A stretch of DNA of 64,000 nucleotides from Tachypleus tridentatus (lineage: Eukaryota; Arthropoda; Merostomata; Xiphosura; Limulidae). Within the stretch, counting starts at the first letter, position 1. Each line of letters starts with the position of its first letter. Position numbers and translations under genes: made by a program. Shown piece after piece: positions 38,235 to 53,200 of the stretch. Location: the NCBI RefSeq assembly GCF_004210375.1, contig NC_134825.1, positions 72,903,558 through 72,967,557 on the forward strand, given 5' to 3'. Under the pieces are notes generated by a model, which was given only the letters and a program-made list of their open reading frames with translations, was not told where the DNA came from and searched no databases.

Positions 38235-41200
38235 GTAAGTACAGATTTAAACTTTTATTATTATTAATTTTTACTTATGAGTCGATATTAAGATGTTTGT
38301 TTGTTTGTTTTGGAATTTCGCGCAAAGCTACTCGAGGGCTATCTGCGTTAGCCGTCCCTAATTTAGCAGTATAAGACTAGAAGGAAAGCAGCTAGTCATC
38401 ACCACCCACCGTCAACTCTTGGGCTACTCTTTTACTAACGAATAGTGGGATTGATCATCACATTATAACGCCCCCACGGCTAAAAGGGCGAGCACGTTTG
38501 CGATATTAAGAAGATTGTTAGAAGATACAATGTATCTTATTGTAAGCAATTTATCGTCAGGTACATTCTACAGTAACTTGCAGGGTGAAGAAGTTTCATT
38601 GAAGGAAGTCACAAATTACAACAGTATTTATTCATACCAGTGTTTATTTTAATTTTATACATTACATTAGAGGCAGTTTTCAGTAAAAAAGATGAAAATC
38701 CTTAGATTAGAATGAAACTTCCCTTGTAATTATGGTAATAAATCAAGCTTATGTTCTAAAGAAAGTTTAATAATTAAAAAATTGTAACAGCTATAATAGT
38801 TAAAGTCCGGCATGGCCAGATAGTTAAGGCACTCGACTCGTAATCTGAGGATTGCGGATTCGAATCCCTGTGGCACCAAACATGCTCGCCCTTTTAGCTG
38901 TAGGGGCTTTATAATGTTACGGTCAATCACACTATTCATTGGTAAAAGAGTAGCCCAAGAGTTGGCGGTGGGTGGTGATGACTAGCTGCCTTCCCTCTAG
39001 TCTCACACTGCTAAATTAAGGATAGCTAGCGCAGGTAGTCCTGGTGTAACTGTGCCGGAAGTTCAAAACAAACCAATCAAACACACACCTCTGAAATAAC
39101 AAAATCACAACAACACAAATTATTTTAGAAGGAATTATTCTACTATTAAAACCTAAATATACTACAATGTGAAAACGTTTAAATAAACATTTTAATCAAG
39201 TTAAAAACAGTCTTTCTTTGAAATTCTTATTGTATTGAAAAATAAACGTTAATTTTGTTACTTGTTGAGGCAGTTGTACATCAGTTTATTACACAATTAT
39301 GCGTGTTTAATTATAAATTATCCTGTATTTATATAACCTATGAGAAATATGTAAATATGTGTACATGTGTTGAAACAGAACTTGCTATATTTGATTTAAT
39401 AGTACGTAATTCAAATATTGTAAATTGACAAACATTTCTTTTGTCATAGATATTGCTTGCAAATTTAGTGCATGTGAAGTTGATACACAAATTGGGATAA
39501 TCTGTTTTATCCAAATGTTGTTCAGTAGTAAAGTTGGAATTTATCCACAAGAATTTTTAACTACAGAAACTACCTACCGTACAGGATTATAACCAAGGAA
39601 GAGCTTATAGCACTAAAATTTAGAATCCAGCATATTTACAGTGCGCCTAACTATAAAGCACTACATTAAAATCCACATTTTTATTTAAAAACTTAAATCT
39701 TTATTACTATATAAGTTCATGAAACCCAGAATAACCATTGTAAAACAGAATGCTAATAAATCAGCCTATAAACAAGAAACGACTATGTAGTCCTTCAAGG
39801 TTGTTACTGCACACTCACCTTTAAAAAGAAAATAATTAAACCTATCCTTTATCTTTCAGGACATTATCGATTCTTCCTTTACATTGTTTTGTAAAATGCT
39901 GGCCTCCACTGCTACAGATGGAAACTCACCCCATATGCCAATAAAATTTATCTTATGTAAGACTTAGCCTGTCTTTTTCTGAATCTTAAACTTGTGTCCT
40001 CTCTTCCTAATGTCTCTAAAACATAGCAAAAGAAACCAGAAACCTTTATCTTATTAATATAACGAATAGTTTTGATAAAATCACGTCTTATCCTTCTTTT
40101 CTTAAGAGAAAATAGGTTAAGAGGTTGTAGCCTATCTCCATAGGATAACCCTTCCATTCCAATAATTATTGTAATTTCTTCATTCTCTAAATTCTGTCTT
40201 ACAAGTTATTATCCTGTCTCACTTAAAGAGACTAAAGCTTTACATAGTATTCCAAGTAATACTTAACTGGTGATTTAAATAGAGAAATGATTACCTCTTT
40301 TGAACTGTAATCTATCAGACAGGTGGTAGCACTGCATGTGTCGGTATGGCCTAGGTTGTTCATTAAAATGGTGTTTTAAATATTTTTTTAACATTTCATG
40401 AAACTTTAGATTTATTGTTTCCTTTTATAACAATATCCATGTAACGACTGAGTCATAAATTCTGGAAATGTTTGTTAATATTACAAGAACAAAGTTTGAA
40501 TTTTTTGCTTTTCTTTCTTCTGCTTTGTTTATTACATGATAATTCAAAACCCAAAACAGTGGTGTGAGCAGTTTCATTGAGGTAACATTCGTCTCAAACG
40601 GAGCATTCGCTTTTGTAAGTATAATTAATAACTTATAACTGTCAGTTGTCCCCAGTTGGTACAGCGTTAAGTCTACGGATTTACAACGCTAAATTCAGCG
40701 ATTCGATTCCCCTCGGTGGACTCAGTAGATAGCTCGATGTGGCTTTTCTATAAGAAAAAACACACACACACCAACAAATCGTAATTTTAAAAATCATAAT
40801 TCTACTGTAAACGATGTTATCATTAACCCTTGAAGTTAGCTTTCTTACAATAGCTTGCAGTTTCTTTGAAAAACTTAAGTACAGGGTGAAACAGAATTAC
40901 CGACCAATAATAGAAAAATATTAATATTACAGCTGGAATCTCATTGTATTTAGAACTTGGTTATAAAGACAAGATTTTCATGTATATGGAAATACTGTAT
41001 GAAAAAAGATAAAGAGAAAACCTTTCAAAAAGGAAGTAAATTTAGGGATGGCTAATATCAGTCCTTCAAAACCTCAGGCCTGGCATGGCCTAGCGCGCTA
41101 AGGGACCAGTAAATGATTCTTTTTCCATTTTCTCTCTTACCAGTTTTACACACTCACTAAAAACGTTTGTTTTTGTCGTGTCTTGTATTTCTCTCTTACA

Positions 41201-44200
41201 TTCTGGCCTGGCATGGCCAAGCTGTGTTAAGGCGTTCGACTCGTAATCCGAAGGTCGCGGGTTCGAATCCAGATCGCACCAAACGTGCTCGCCCTCCCAG
41301 CCGTGGGGGCGTTATAATGTTACGGTCAATCCCACTTTTCGTTGGTAAAAGAGTAGCCCAAGAGTTGGCGGTGGGTGGTGATAACTAGCTGCCTTCCCTC
41401 TAGTCTTACACTGCTAAATTAGGGACGGCTAGCACAGATAGCCCTCGAGTAGCTTTGTGCGAAATTCCAAAACAAACCTTCAAAACCAATACCAACAAGA
41501 TAGTAGGGATGGCATTTGTGTCATACATACATAATAGTACAGGCAAAAATTAACATACAGCAATATATATATAACTGTTTAATCACAGTTGAGTTTAATT
41601 TATCCTATTTTTATCTGTAAAGTGTCTCTTATATTTCCCGTCTGGAAAAGTTATTTCTTTGGTTGAGATCAGAACTGTGTGGTGGTCAATGCATCATTTG
41701 AATGACTCCAGCAGCTTCCTCCTTAGCTAAGTAATTTCTGTGTAGGTTGGATGAGGTTTTGAGGTCATTATCTTATTTGTATCGATATCTGATGGTATTT
41801 GTGTGGTCCATTATTCTATCTATTTTGCAAATATCTCTTATTACCTCAGCAGAAAATACACTAAACTATCACACTGCCACCCTTCATATTTAATTAGTAG
41901 GTGATATACATTGAGGTATCTTTCACCTTTCTTCCGCCGAACGTACAACCTACGTTTTGAACTAGATATTTCAAACTTGGTCTCATCCGTTCATGACATC
42001 CTTTTCCAATCAGCAACAGTCCAGTTTGTACTCTTTTAGCAACTTTCAAACTCTTGACAATATTTGGAAATCGAAGTAAAGGTTTTTAACTGCTACATAA
42101 CCAAATATTTCATTATTGTTCAGTATTCTTGACACTGTTGACCTTAACAATGCCCTTTAGTGCATGGTTGTTTTTCTCATACTTGAGATCAGTGTCAGTC
42201 TTTCTTCTGTCCCAAGCTGCATAAATGAAGATATTTAACATCAGTATCATTGAGTTTAAGTGTTATGCCTCTTCCTTACCTATTTTCAAAGTTAACTGTT
42301 TCGGTCTTAGAATCTTAAGTGTATTCGACAGTTTTGGGGGAGCATTTCAAATATGCAGCAATTTATCAGAGAGTCCAAATAGCATCACGTGAAGCTTTTA
42401 TGCAAATTCTCTGCTATACTACAGCTCTCTACGTTTTTAGGCCCGTGGCATGACAACAAAACTTAATATTTAGAGTTAAACACTGTTTTTATCAAGATTT
42501 GTTTGTGGAGTGCCATTAAATTGATTTCTTCTAGCATATACCAGTACCATATGCTAGCTTCTTTCTATATAGTTAAGAAACTACAAGAGGCACTATGACA
42601 GTTAGTTCAGACCCTAAATTTGATCAGTATGCTCATTCAAGAAGAACCCTTATTAGATTTCTTGGTACAAGTACATGGGAATTCTAAAGAATTATATACA
42701 TTCAGTTGTTTACATTCACATATATATTCATGGGTTATTCAGTTGTTTACATAATGAAACATTTCCATGGTGTTGAAATTTACTTTCTGCAATGACATGT
42801 AAGAATTAGCCTCGCAATTTTTTTTGTCCTACCATTTACGCACAGATAGCCCAATGTGGCTTTGGTATAAGAAAAATAAACACACACACCTACCTGTAAG
42901 AAACTTTTAAAATATTCAGTTTTAGTTTAAATACCATCAGACATTTATTTCTCTTTAGTCCGTAAGTATTTCTTAACTACTTTTTAACCAAGTTTCAAGC
43001 TTTCATATAGGCCTGTAAATTTTTCATCCTGTCTTTCAGCTTAAATATCTTAAGCCTATTGTTCTATGACATTTATTCTTCATTTTCTCACTTTATTACT
43101 TTAGTAATATAATTAGGTTTAACCTTACCTGTTATTTTTGTCCTGTTTTTAAGAACAAATTAATGTGCGAATAAATTTATAAAATTAAGACTGTTAACAG
43201 TATCTTTGTGCAAATAAAAGTCCTCAAAATGTAAATTAACAATAATTCTTATAAAACATTTGTGTTTAGAAGAGCTTACAAAGCTCAGTATGAGAGATAA
43301 AAGGTCGCTTTATTTTAAGGACTAGTTGATAATATGTTTAAATAAAACACGTTTTTGTTATATATATCACTTCGTGCACTATTTCGCTCAAACCCGAGAG
43401 AACGTTTGCACGTATCCAAAACTCTTCGGTCAGTAAGAAGTTAGGTAGGAATAATAACGTTTTTAAAGACTTTTGTCCTTCTAAATTATATTTCGGTTAA
43501 AAACATCCAGTCACGAGGTTTCCAGCGCAAGCAAGGTCAGGTTACTTTCGTTGTTAAATATGTAACATTCCGACCAGAGACATGAAGACAAGTAGTATCA
43601 CATGACGGTCCGGACAGTATTCAGATCACGTGCATGAAAGCTTTTGTTTAAAAAAAAAAAAAGTAGTTTTACTCAGCTCTTATATCTTGTTATTGTAAAT
43701 CATAGTCCATTTTGTCACGCACAAAAGGAAAAAAACACAACACTGTCGTCAGTCTAAATGTTTTTAACTTGTGCACCCGTTTCCATTTATCCATTTTTTG
43801 TTGTTAGTGGCTACTGGTAACACTTAAAACACATGACCTGTATACAAGGTCAGATAAATTTTGATCGGTCTGTTGTTCAGAAAAATATGTAGGCGGTAAA
43901 TACTGAAAGTGTCCACTAACAACAATTATTTTTTAGGGAAAGATAACTACGGTTATTACTTGGTCAAGCGACATTTCTGTAGGTTTACGTGCGCACACGT
44001 TCATTTCCCGAAGGACGTGTATCCATTCCATACACCTTTGGGTATCTCGATCTCCTAGTCTTCACTGGACTTCCACCTGACCCACTCTCACGGCTGCGTT
44101 GCTCGATATTGTTATTGGTTCATACAGTTACCCTCCAAAACAGTAGCGTTCCAGCCATAACGCATGGATGTTATTTAAGTACGAATTAGTTCCAGTAAGA

Positions 44201-47200
44201 AAGAAATGAGGTCGAGTCTGAAGACACTGATTTATACAACCAGTAGATGAATCAGGCTGTCCCCTCTACAAGTACCAATTTCTGTCTTCTGACCATGAAA
44301 ATCTACCTATTCATACACACCTATACCTAGAGACTTCTTTCAGATAAATATTTACAACTAATCTGTAAAGTGGTACTAAATGGTAGTTTCTGATCCCAGC
44401 AGTATTTTCATAACTTGCATTTGCTTCTTAACTGCGTTTTGTACTAAAACAATTTTAAGTAAATATTCAGCAGAACTGTGTGATTACAAGATTTTTCAAT
44501 GTGCATGATTAAAAATATTTTATCATAACCAAATAAAACACCCTTAGTATGACTACTAACCTTCTGTTCGTACATTTAATTTTCTATACTTTCACCTACT
44601 CATGAATATTTCAGTCCAATTCAATCAAAAATGCTGTTATTATTATTAAAAAACTTTTATTACACCTTACAGTTTGTCAGACGATGTAGTTATTTAAAAT
44701 AATTCATCAACACCATCTATTGTGGATATAAATCTATAACCATCTTTAAATGCTATTGCAGAATACTGCCTGAAGAAAATAATAAAAATAAACACACATA
44801 CTGGTACGTTCACGGTTAGAGAAACCACTGAAAATTACCCGAAAATTGTATCTGCAAGGAACACTTCTCCAGACTGCTATGTCAGCAAAATGTCTTGGTC
44901 TAATATATGATATTATATTAACTTGGTAAAAACATTTAAACGAAATTTTAAACAAACTATGGTGAAGAATAAACCACGTTAGAAGTCTGTCAGGAAATAG
45001 TACAGTTGAAACACCAAGTAACACAGTACAAATATGCAATCGATACATAAGACCATTTATACTATGTGTTAATCTAGCAAGGATTTGTGTAGCTTCCAAG
45101 AAAATCAAAAGTGAACACCAGAAACTACAAAATGCAGTTCTTACAAGCATTTACAAAGCCCAGAGATAAACAAACTCACACTTTTTACAAAAATATGTAA
45201 ATATCCACCCACTCCACGACAGACTTCTAAATAAGTAATTTGAATACTTTAAGAAAAACTTACACAAAAAGGAAATGTTACGCGTATTAGATTAGATCGC
45301 TATATTACGCATAATGGATTGTTTGTTTGTTTGGGAATTTCGCGCAAAGCTACACAAGGGCTATCTGCGCTAGCTGTTCCTAATTTTGCAGTGTAAGACT
45401 AGAGGGAAGGCAGCTAGTCATCATCACCCACCGCCAACTCTTGAGCTACTCTTTTACCAACAAATAGTGGGATTGACCGTCAGATTATAACGCTCCCACG
45501 GCTGAAATGGCGAGCATGTTTGGTGTGACGGGGATTCAAACCCGCGACCCTCAGATTACGAGTCGAGTACCTTAACTACCTGGCCATGCCGAGCCCTCAT
45601 AATTTTAATAAACCTAAGTATCTCTCACCTAATAACATGCTCTACAGGTTTAGTAATTAACTACTTATTGCTAGGCTTATTTGATATTTTCTTTTATGGT
45701 TTATAAAACTGTGTATTGACGGGCATTTATGTAAATACATGTAGTGCGAACTATCAAATGAGATAAAACATTTATATATGTGGACTACACATAGCCAGTG
45801 TATCACAATTGCAACAATAAAGGTTGTTTATAAATGGACATGACCCTGATAGGGGTATTTAATATAATGTTATAAACTTTGGTGTATTCAACGCCCTCGT
45901 TTATGTTAGCGTTTAACATTCAGTCTGCGCATCCATTACACCATTGCAGAAGGAGGAAGAGGTCAAATTTGCACCTGATCCTCCCAGATCCATTTGGATC
46001 TCAATCCTGATGAAACAGAAACAAAACCATTTCCGACTTGGTAATAACAGACCTGAATACCTCTCACCACTAAATCTTGTAAACTCCTTATGTAGTCTAA
46101 GGCCACCTACTACTTAGCAAACCGATAGCTAGGTGTAGTATTAATTTTATTTTTAAAGGGTTTATTTATGTAAAAATAGTGTTAGTGCTGTAAATTTTCA
46201 GCCAGTATTTATGGAAATTTATATGAATAAATAATTGTGCTGACAATAAACAACAACAAAAAAAGAAACTTATATGAGAAAACTTGAAAAATTAGCTTTA
46301 TACATTCGTGAAAATGACTTAAAAAAGATACCTCGCAAGTGCATGATGAAAGAACGAGTTTTCCTAATTACTGGTCCTTATTCTACCGAAAAATTGATGT
46401 GAGCTTCATCTAATTTTCAAGAACCAAAACAATAACCAATGAGAGAGGTAAAGATCCAGGTGTAGCTGATCATCATGACCAACAACGACCAACTAAAACA
46501 ACGCCTTTTCCTAAATTGTACAAGTGTCTGTGTACCCACTTGAAATTGGTGGTGCAAGTTCAAGGGAATGAACACTGAAACATGGTTAGATTAGTACAAG
46601 CTTCTATAGGAGCGTCATTGTTCGTATATAACCTAAATGCAACCAATAAAGATTAGTATATGTTTGGATCTCTCAGCAGTCGATATACAAGGATATTATA
46701 CTGAATACATATACGAAAACTGAAAAAAAAAAAATAATTAAAATATACTTTACCACACATGTGTTCTAAACTAGTTATGGAAGGTTAAAATCATCAACTA
46801 TTTCATCACATATTAAGGCTTTACCATTTAGGATACCATTCAAGTTTTTCTGTTATTTTGTGTGGAATTATAATGACTGGAATAATTATAAATATCACCA
46901 TTTTGCAGCTAGTATGGAATAAATCATTTTTCAAATATATATATATATATATATATATGATGTATGTTTTACATTTTCAAGCAGTTCCTGCAACCAGATT
47001 TGTACAATATGTTGCAGAGATATAATTTTAACATGAATTTAATCCAACGATTAATACGCTGTATTGTTATGAAACCAAATAAGTCTAGATACGGTTAAAT
47101 TTGTGGTTACTTTCATTTATACTTGACAAGTCTAATCTCTAGATATGTTTCAAACACAATCTATAATCAATAAATACGATAAATATGACTCTTCAAACAA

Positions 47201-50200
47201 TAGGCTTAGTTAGTCCTTTCAAAGAGAAGGAAAAAAAATAATAAATCGCGGAGCTCCCTTTCCAGAAACATGAGCAGAATCAATCGGATGAATTATGCCT
47301 TAAATTGTTTAATAAATGATTTTAAACTTTGAATGCCGAATTATTATTATTAAGATCTAGTTATCTAACATTATTAACTATTTCTATTTTGTATGATAAT
47401 ACATTTAATCCGTACGTCCTGTAATCACTGTGGTTTAGCATTGTTGTTGTTTTTAACCAACAACATCACAGATGACATGCACGTGAGAATTACGGGAACT
47501 AATGATATTTTACTGCATTGATGTATGGAACAAGTAAAAGTAAATCAGGTAACAATTAAGGAAAACTGATTCTGCAACCTCTGGCTTATTATGGTGTAAC
47601 TAGAAAATAACAGATAATTCGTTACAAAGATCTATGGAAGTACAATACAAATGTAGTAATTCACGTTTTAAAATGTTCCATTTACATTAAGTGTCAGCAC
47701 TTAACAATTAAAAGTTGATAAAATTATCAGCTGTATACATAGATTTTAGCTGTGGCTGCCATACATTTTAAACGTGGGTTTTGCTTTGTTTAATATTACG
47801 ATAGCTTTTATTGAGCTGTTTTGACAGGTACTATATTGAATTTGTTTTATTCGACAAATAAAAAAAAATGTATGTAATAATTTAACTACGAGTTAAACAG
47901 TCGACGAGATTTTTAAGTAGTATCAAACCAAAAATGTAAATTATTTTAAAAATGTAATCCAATTTTTGTTTAGGCTCGGACAAAGGGACTAGATGCAATT
48001 GAATATTCTATAGTTTTCGGTGCTTATAGTGTGTCCCAAGTCATCTTTAGCGTCATTTCTGGTAAATTCGTAAGTACAATGGCTTTTATTTGACACTATA
48101 TAGACTAGATGTAGCAAACACATCAAGTAACCAGTTGTTAACTTACTGATGCGTTACGAGTATATCTTACAGTAAAATTATTAACTTTTTGTAACCTATG
48201 TATTGAACGAAATAGATATTGAAGATTAGCTGGTGCTGTGAAAAGATTAAAGAGCTGATAAAGAAGATAAAACAAGAGTAATTACTGTTTTTGTTTTGTT
48301 TTTTCATAACACATAAATCTGGTTCAGGTATCAATTTCTTCACAACCAGACTAAAACATAAAAAATAATGGCTTCCATCCACCATGGATAGTACGTTGTA
48401 ATTTCAAAAAATTTTGAGGGCATTTTAGCATTAAAGTATTTAATGTTTTTGTGAATATTTATCACAAAATAATTTAACTGAAAATTTTTTGATATAATTA
48501 ATGTAGGAAATTATAAAAAGTAGAATTATAAGCCTACAGAGACAAGTGTGTGTGCTTTTTTTTATAGCGAACCCACATCGGGCTATCTGCTGAGCCCACC
48601 AAGGGAAATCAAACCGTTGATTTTAGCATTGTAAATCCGTAGAGTTACTGCTGTACTAACAGGTGGCATGGATATAAGTAACATGGTAAACGTTTTAAAA
48701 ACTGTATATTTCTAATAATCGGAAAATATTTAGCAACTGTTTTTAGCTGGCTATATGTAATAGGTTTATTTTCATTGAAAGGAACTAATATATCAAATAG
48801 AAATTGTATTTATTTTAGCTTACAAAAGTTGGATGCAAGTTCATCATTGTTTCAGGATTGTTCCTGACAGGTGGCGCTACAGTCCTTTTTGGGTAAGTTA
48901 CTTTACGTCAACTTGAACTAATTTTTTTTGTTTCATGAAATTATAAGTACCTTTACTCATTAAATTATTGCATTTAAACCTATTTTGTGAAGATTAAAAC
49001 TTTAATATATTTTCATCTTTAAGTTGGTATTCTAATAATTTTTAAAATTTAACACTTACGCGAAAATAGTTTACAAATTATCTGTAAATTAAGAAAGTTT
49101 AAACTTTCTTTTGTGTAACTTTACAATAAAAGAGATTTATTTTTATACTGAAAATTTCCCTTCTGAAAACCAGGAAGACTAAGTAATCTTTTCTTACAGA
49201 GTTGGGAAAACCAGTTAAGGACAATATGTTGCCATTCAAATATTATTCATAATCCTATTTATAATATATGTGATACACTATTGTTACCAGGAGACAAAAT
49301 TCACGTAAAGCCATCGTGCATAATAACTTCACCGTATGAAATTACATATTTAACGTGAGGCTTTTCTCGTATTACTAATTGGTAAAGTACACATTTTAAT
49401 CCTTACTTCAAAAATGTATATATACTCAGCGTAGTCGATAACGTGACATGAATAGCACTGCTTTTTCCATTAGTAGACACAATAAGCGTTGATGTTACAG
49501 GTTAGAAAGTAATACCAACCTTGTATAATAAATATCAACTCGGTTCTTTTCTTCACTGTGTACCTTACCTTCAAAACTACATAGTAGATTATAATAACTA
49601 GTGTGGAATATGTAATAACTATAAAATACTATCTGAGTGAGAATGAATAAGTTTTAAAGCGTTTATAAAAACGCCCCACAGTGGCTCAGCGATATATCTG
49701 CGGACTTACATCGCTAAAATCCGGGTTTCAATGCCCGTGGCAGGCAAAGCACAGATACCTCATTGTGTAGCTTTGTGCTTAATTCAAAACAACAATTTAT
49801 AAAAACCTTTGATGATGGGAGATACTCAGAAACCTTTAGTTCTTGATAATGTTAAAAATGAGAAAAGTCCAGATATGTTTGGACAACTTGATTTTGTTTT
49901 ATCATTAAAGATTGAATAAAATAATCACTTGCTATCTGAAGACGAATAAGTCGCTCGTAAATTAATGCTATATTTACTTTATTAAATATGTATAAGAAAT
50001 AAAATCTGTGTGCCTGTTTGTTTGTCCCTCATCTAACTACTTCTAGGTCAATCTCAACCAAACTGGGGTGGGACAATAACCTGGAGGCTCACAACCCTCT
50101 CCACCTCAATATTGCTGTTATTGAGCGTATATTATCTTTGACGTAAGTTTATGTTAACTATATTCGTACATTTCGCCATATCCTTACATTAAACATACTT

Positions 50201-53200
50201 TATCAGGTTTTTCGTTTCTTTGTGGGTCAGCAGTAAGTCTTCGGTCACATAACTCTAAAATTAGGAGTTTGATCCCCTTCCTTTGACATAGCAGATTGTT
50301 TGATGTGGTTTTGCTGTAAGAAAACATTTGCTATAACACAACATACACACAGTGTAGGAGAGAGGAATAACATACTGTATATCTCAAAGAGTGCGCTATC
50401 ACTTTGTAGTGGGATGAAGCTGATACGACAACCATCATGATGTTGATATGAAAAAACATTTCTTAAGCTATACTCACTTCTTTAACCTGTGACCTTACAA
50501 CTTTATCCCGTAAGACACTTTTCTGACCAATGACCGTCGATTAATTATTTAACGGAAAACTGTGTGGAAGAGCATTAAGAGGTGGGTGTTGAAAGTGGGT
50601 AACAGAAAGAACCCCTACCGTTACTACATTGCCCTGACCATCACACAGTGTATACAATGTTTTATTTGTTTTTATTAAGCACAAAGCTACACAAAGGGCT
50701 ACCTGTACTCTGTTCGCCACGGGTATCGAAACCCTATTTCTAGTGGTATTAGTCCGCAAACATATTACTCTGCCACTGGGGGCTTACCATGTTTTAAGTA
50801 TATATATATTGTGAGTTTTAAAGCTTATAGGAAACTGTTGGTAATGTAATAACGTGTTACGTTATGAATAAATTGTGTGAAAGTTATGATTTTTGTGTTA
50901 CTTGCCATAGCATCCACCCCCACATTTTTTTAAAGTCCGTAACCCGGACAAAGGACGGGTACCTCAACTTGTCTGATTTATTAAAGTCCGTTTACTCGCA
51001 AAGAACTTGAATAGTTGAAAATATTTCTGAACAAATACATAAACTTAAATTTTAGTTGTATTGATGGGAATATTATTTATTTCCAGATGTCTTGAAAATT
51101 CACCAGGAGGAAAAGTATTCTTAATACTTAGTATTGTAATTCGAATGGTAGAGGGCGCCGGTTTTGCTGCTTACCTAACCAGTGTTCTTGCTGTTGTTGT
51201 TAAAACATTCTCCGAAAACCCAGGATATTATGTCGTGAGTAACCATTTAAGATATCATTGTCCTGTAAGCTTAGGGAATGAGCGGTGTTGACATCATAAG
51301 GTATGAAGAATGATCGGAATGGATGATTTAGTATAAATGTAAATGATTTATCTCCACTTATTACATGGATATTCTGGGTTTTTACAATGCGTTTGAAAAG
51401 GACAAAACAGTTCTTTGATGTATTGTTTAAGGAGAGTATTCAAGATGAAACTTGAAGACGAAAGGCGGAAGACTTTCGAAACGTCATCCTCTACACTTGT
51501 GTCTCCACAACAGACAGTTGCCGTCCATTCTGACAAAACAGTTGTTAGCACGTATATATTACAATCAGCTTTTCTTGTTTTTATTAAGTGAAGTGTTCTA
51601 TTTTGCTCTGTCCGCTACGGGTACAGAATCCCGAATTTTGTTCTATGATACGAATAAATTATTTATTTATGAAAATCAATCAGTAGTTCCATCTGGATCT
51701 ATTATGGCGACATTTTTTTTACACACTAATATCATGTAGGAGCATACACTCTCATACTGCAACAACTGGATGTGTACAAACTTCCGCTAACAATGTCAGT
51801 TTGTTTGTGTTTTGAATTTTGCGCAAAGCTATACGAGGGCTAACTGCGCTAGCCATCCATAATTTAGCTGTGTAAGACCACAGGAAAGGCAGTTAGTCAT
51901 CACCACCCACCACCAACTCTTGAGCTACTCTTTTACCAACAAATAGTGGGATTGACCGTAATAATTATAACACCCTGACGGCTGAAAGGGCGACCATGTT
52001 TGGTATGATGAGGATTCGAACCCGCGACACTCAGATTACGAGTTTAGCGCCCTAACCACCTGGCCATGCTGTATCGTGTATAATGTCAAACTAGGTCCAC
52101 TCTCAGTATTGGCCCCATAGAAAGAAAAATATACAGAGGGTTAAATGCATTATATTAAAACGGTTTTGAATAAACACGTCACATGTCAAACACAGCCGAT
52201 ACAAAGTCACGGTGAAATTATTGTAGTAGAACTACACTTTTACAGTTGCATATCGTTGGTGGAGTGATCCCATACAATATTTATCCTTTTGGGAAAGGTA
52301 GGTAACAGCATTTTCAGACGCAAATTATTCATACACACATATTATAAAGATATGCTCAGATCGAGGATTTAGTTTTAAAGACGCGGATATCACTTGTACT
52401 TAACACCATTGTAAAATAAAAAAATATGGATGAACTTGAGGCTGTAGGATCACTAATAAAAGGACCTGCAACAAGTCTTACCTCAACCAAGGTAAGCGAA
52501 GTGCGGTGCGGATTTTTGTAACAGCTGAAAATCCACGAACACAAAAGTTAGTGACAAAAGCTTTTACATACCTCAGGGAACTTTACGAAACGTAGTCATA
52601 AAGAATCTCTGCTTGAAAAAGCGACATAAGTGACGTGAACACAAGTCACTTTTACAACATATCCATTCACCTGTCGCTTTTCTCAAGTAGCTAGATAATA
52701 AAACAGCTGTGCTTTGCTATTCCATATAAAGTCGCCGGACGCATTTCTACGGATTTTTGTACAATCTGACTGTTGAAATGGGAGATGGAAACCGATATGT
52801 TCGTACACTACATGGAGTACAGAAAGTTCGGAGAGAGGAAGAACGGGCTATGGACATGACAGTCTTACTACTGAGCCTTTTGCAATGGAAATTACTCTGC
52901 AGGATTATTTTCAAGATGCACAGTCGTCAAACAGAACACGAATTGACGAAGCTTCAAAATCATTTTGATATAACTTGCTCGACCTCTATATATATTTCTG
53001 AAGAGGAGAAACAGTGAATGAGAAACTTTATGCTTATATTTATTTTATACTTATTTGCAGTTTAGTTAATTAAACATATAAAATATAACTTAATAATAAT
53101 TGAGATTAAAATTTATGAAGAAAAAACAAACAGTTTATTCAACAAATGAACTACTCTTTATACAACAAAGAGTTACCGTTCACATACGTTATCCCGTTTT

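Larger units (their letters stand above)
38235..47973 (+). other. Intron 1 of the SLC18B1-like gene (9.7 kb)
   Basis: Donor GTAAGT, acceptor TTTTTGTTTAG. Holds several SINEs, CR1-like, Tc1-like and Jockey-like remnants, listed separately. The parts 39076-39789, 42300-42837, 42893-44669 and 45596-47973 show nothing recognisable beyond microsatellites. Confidence 0.8.
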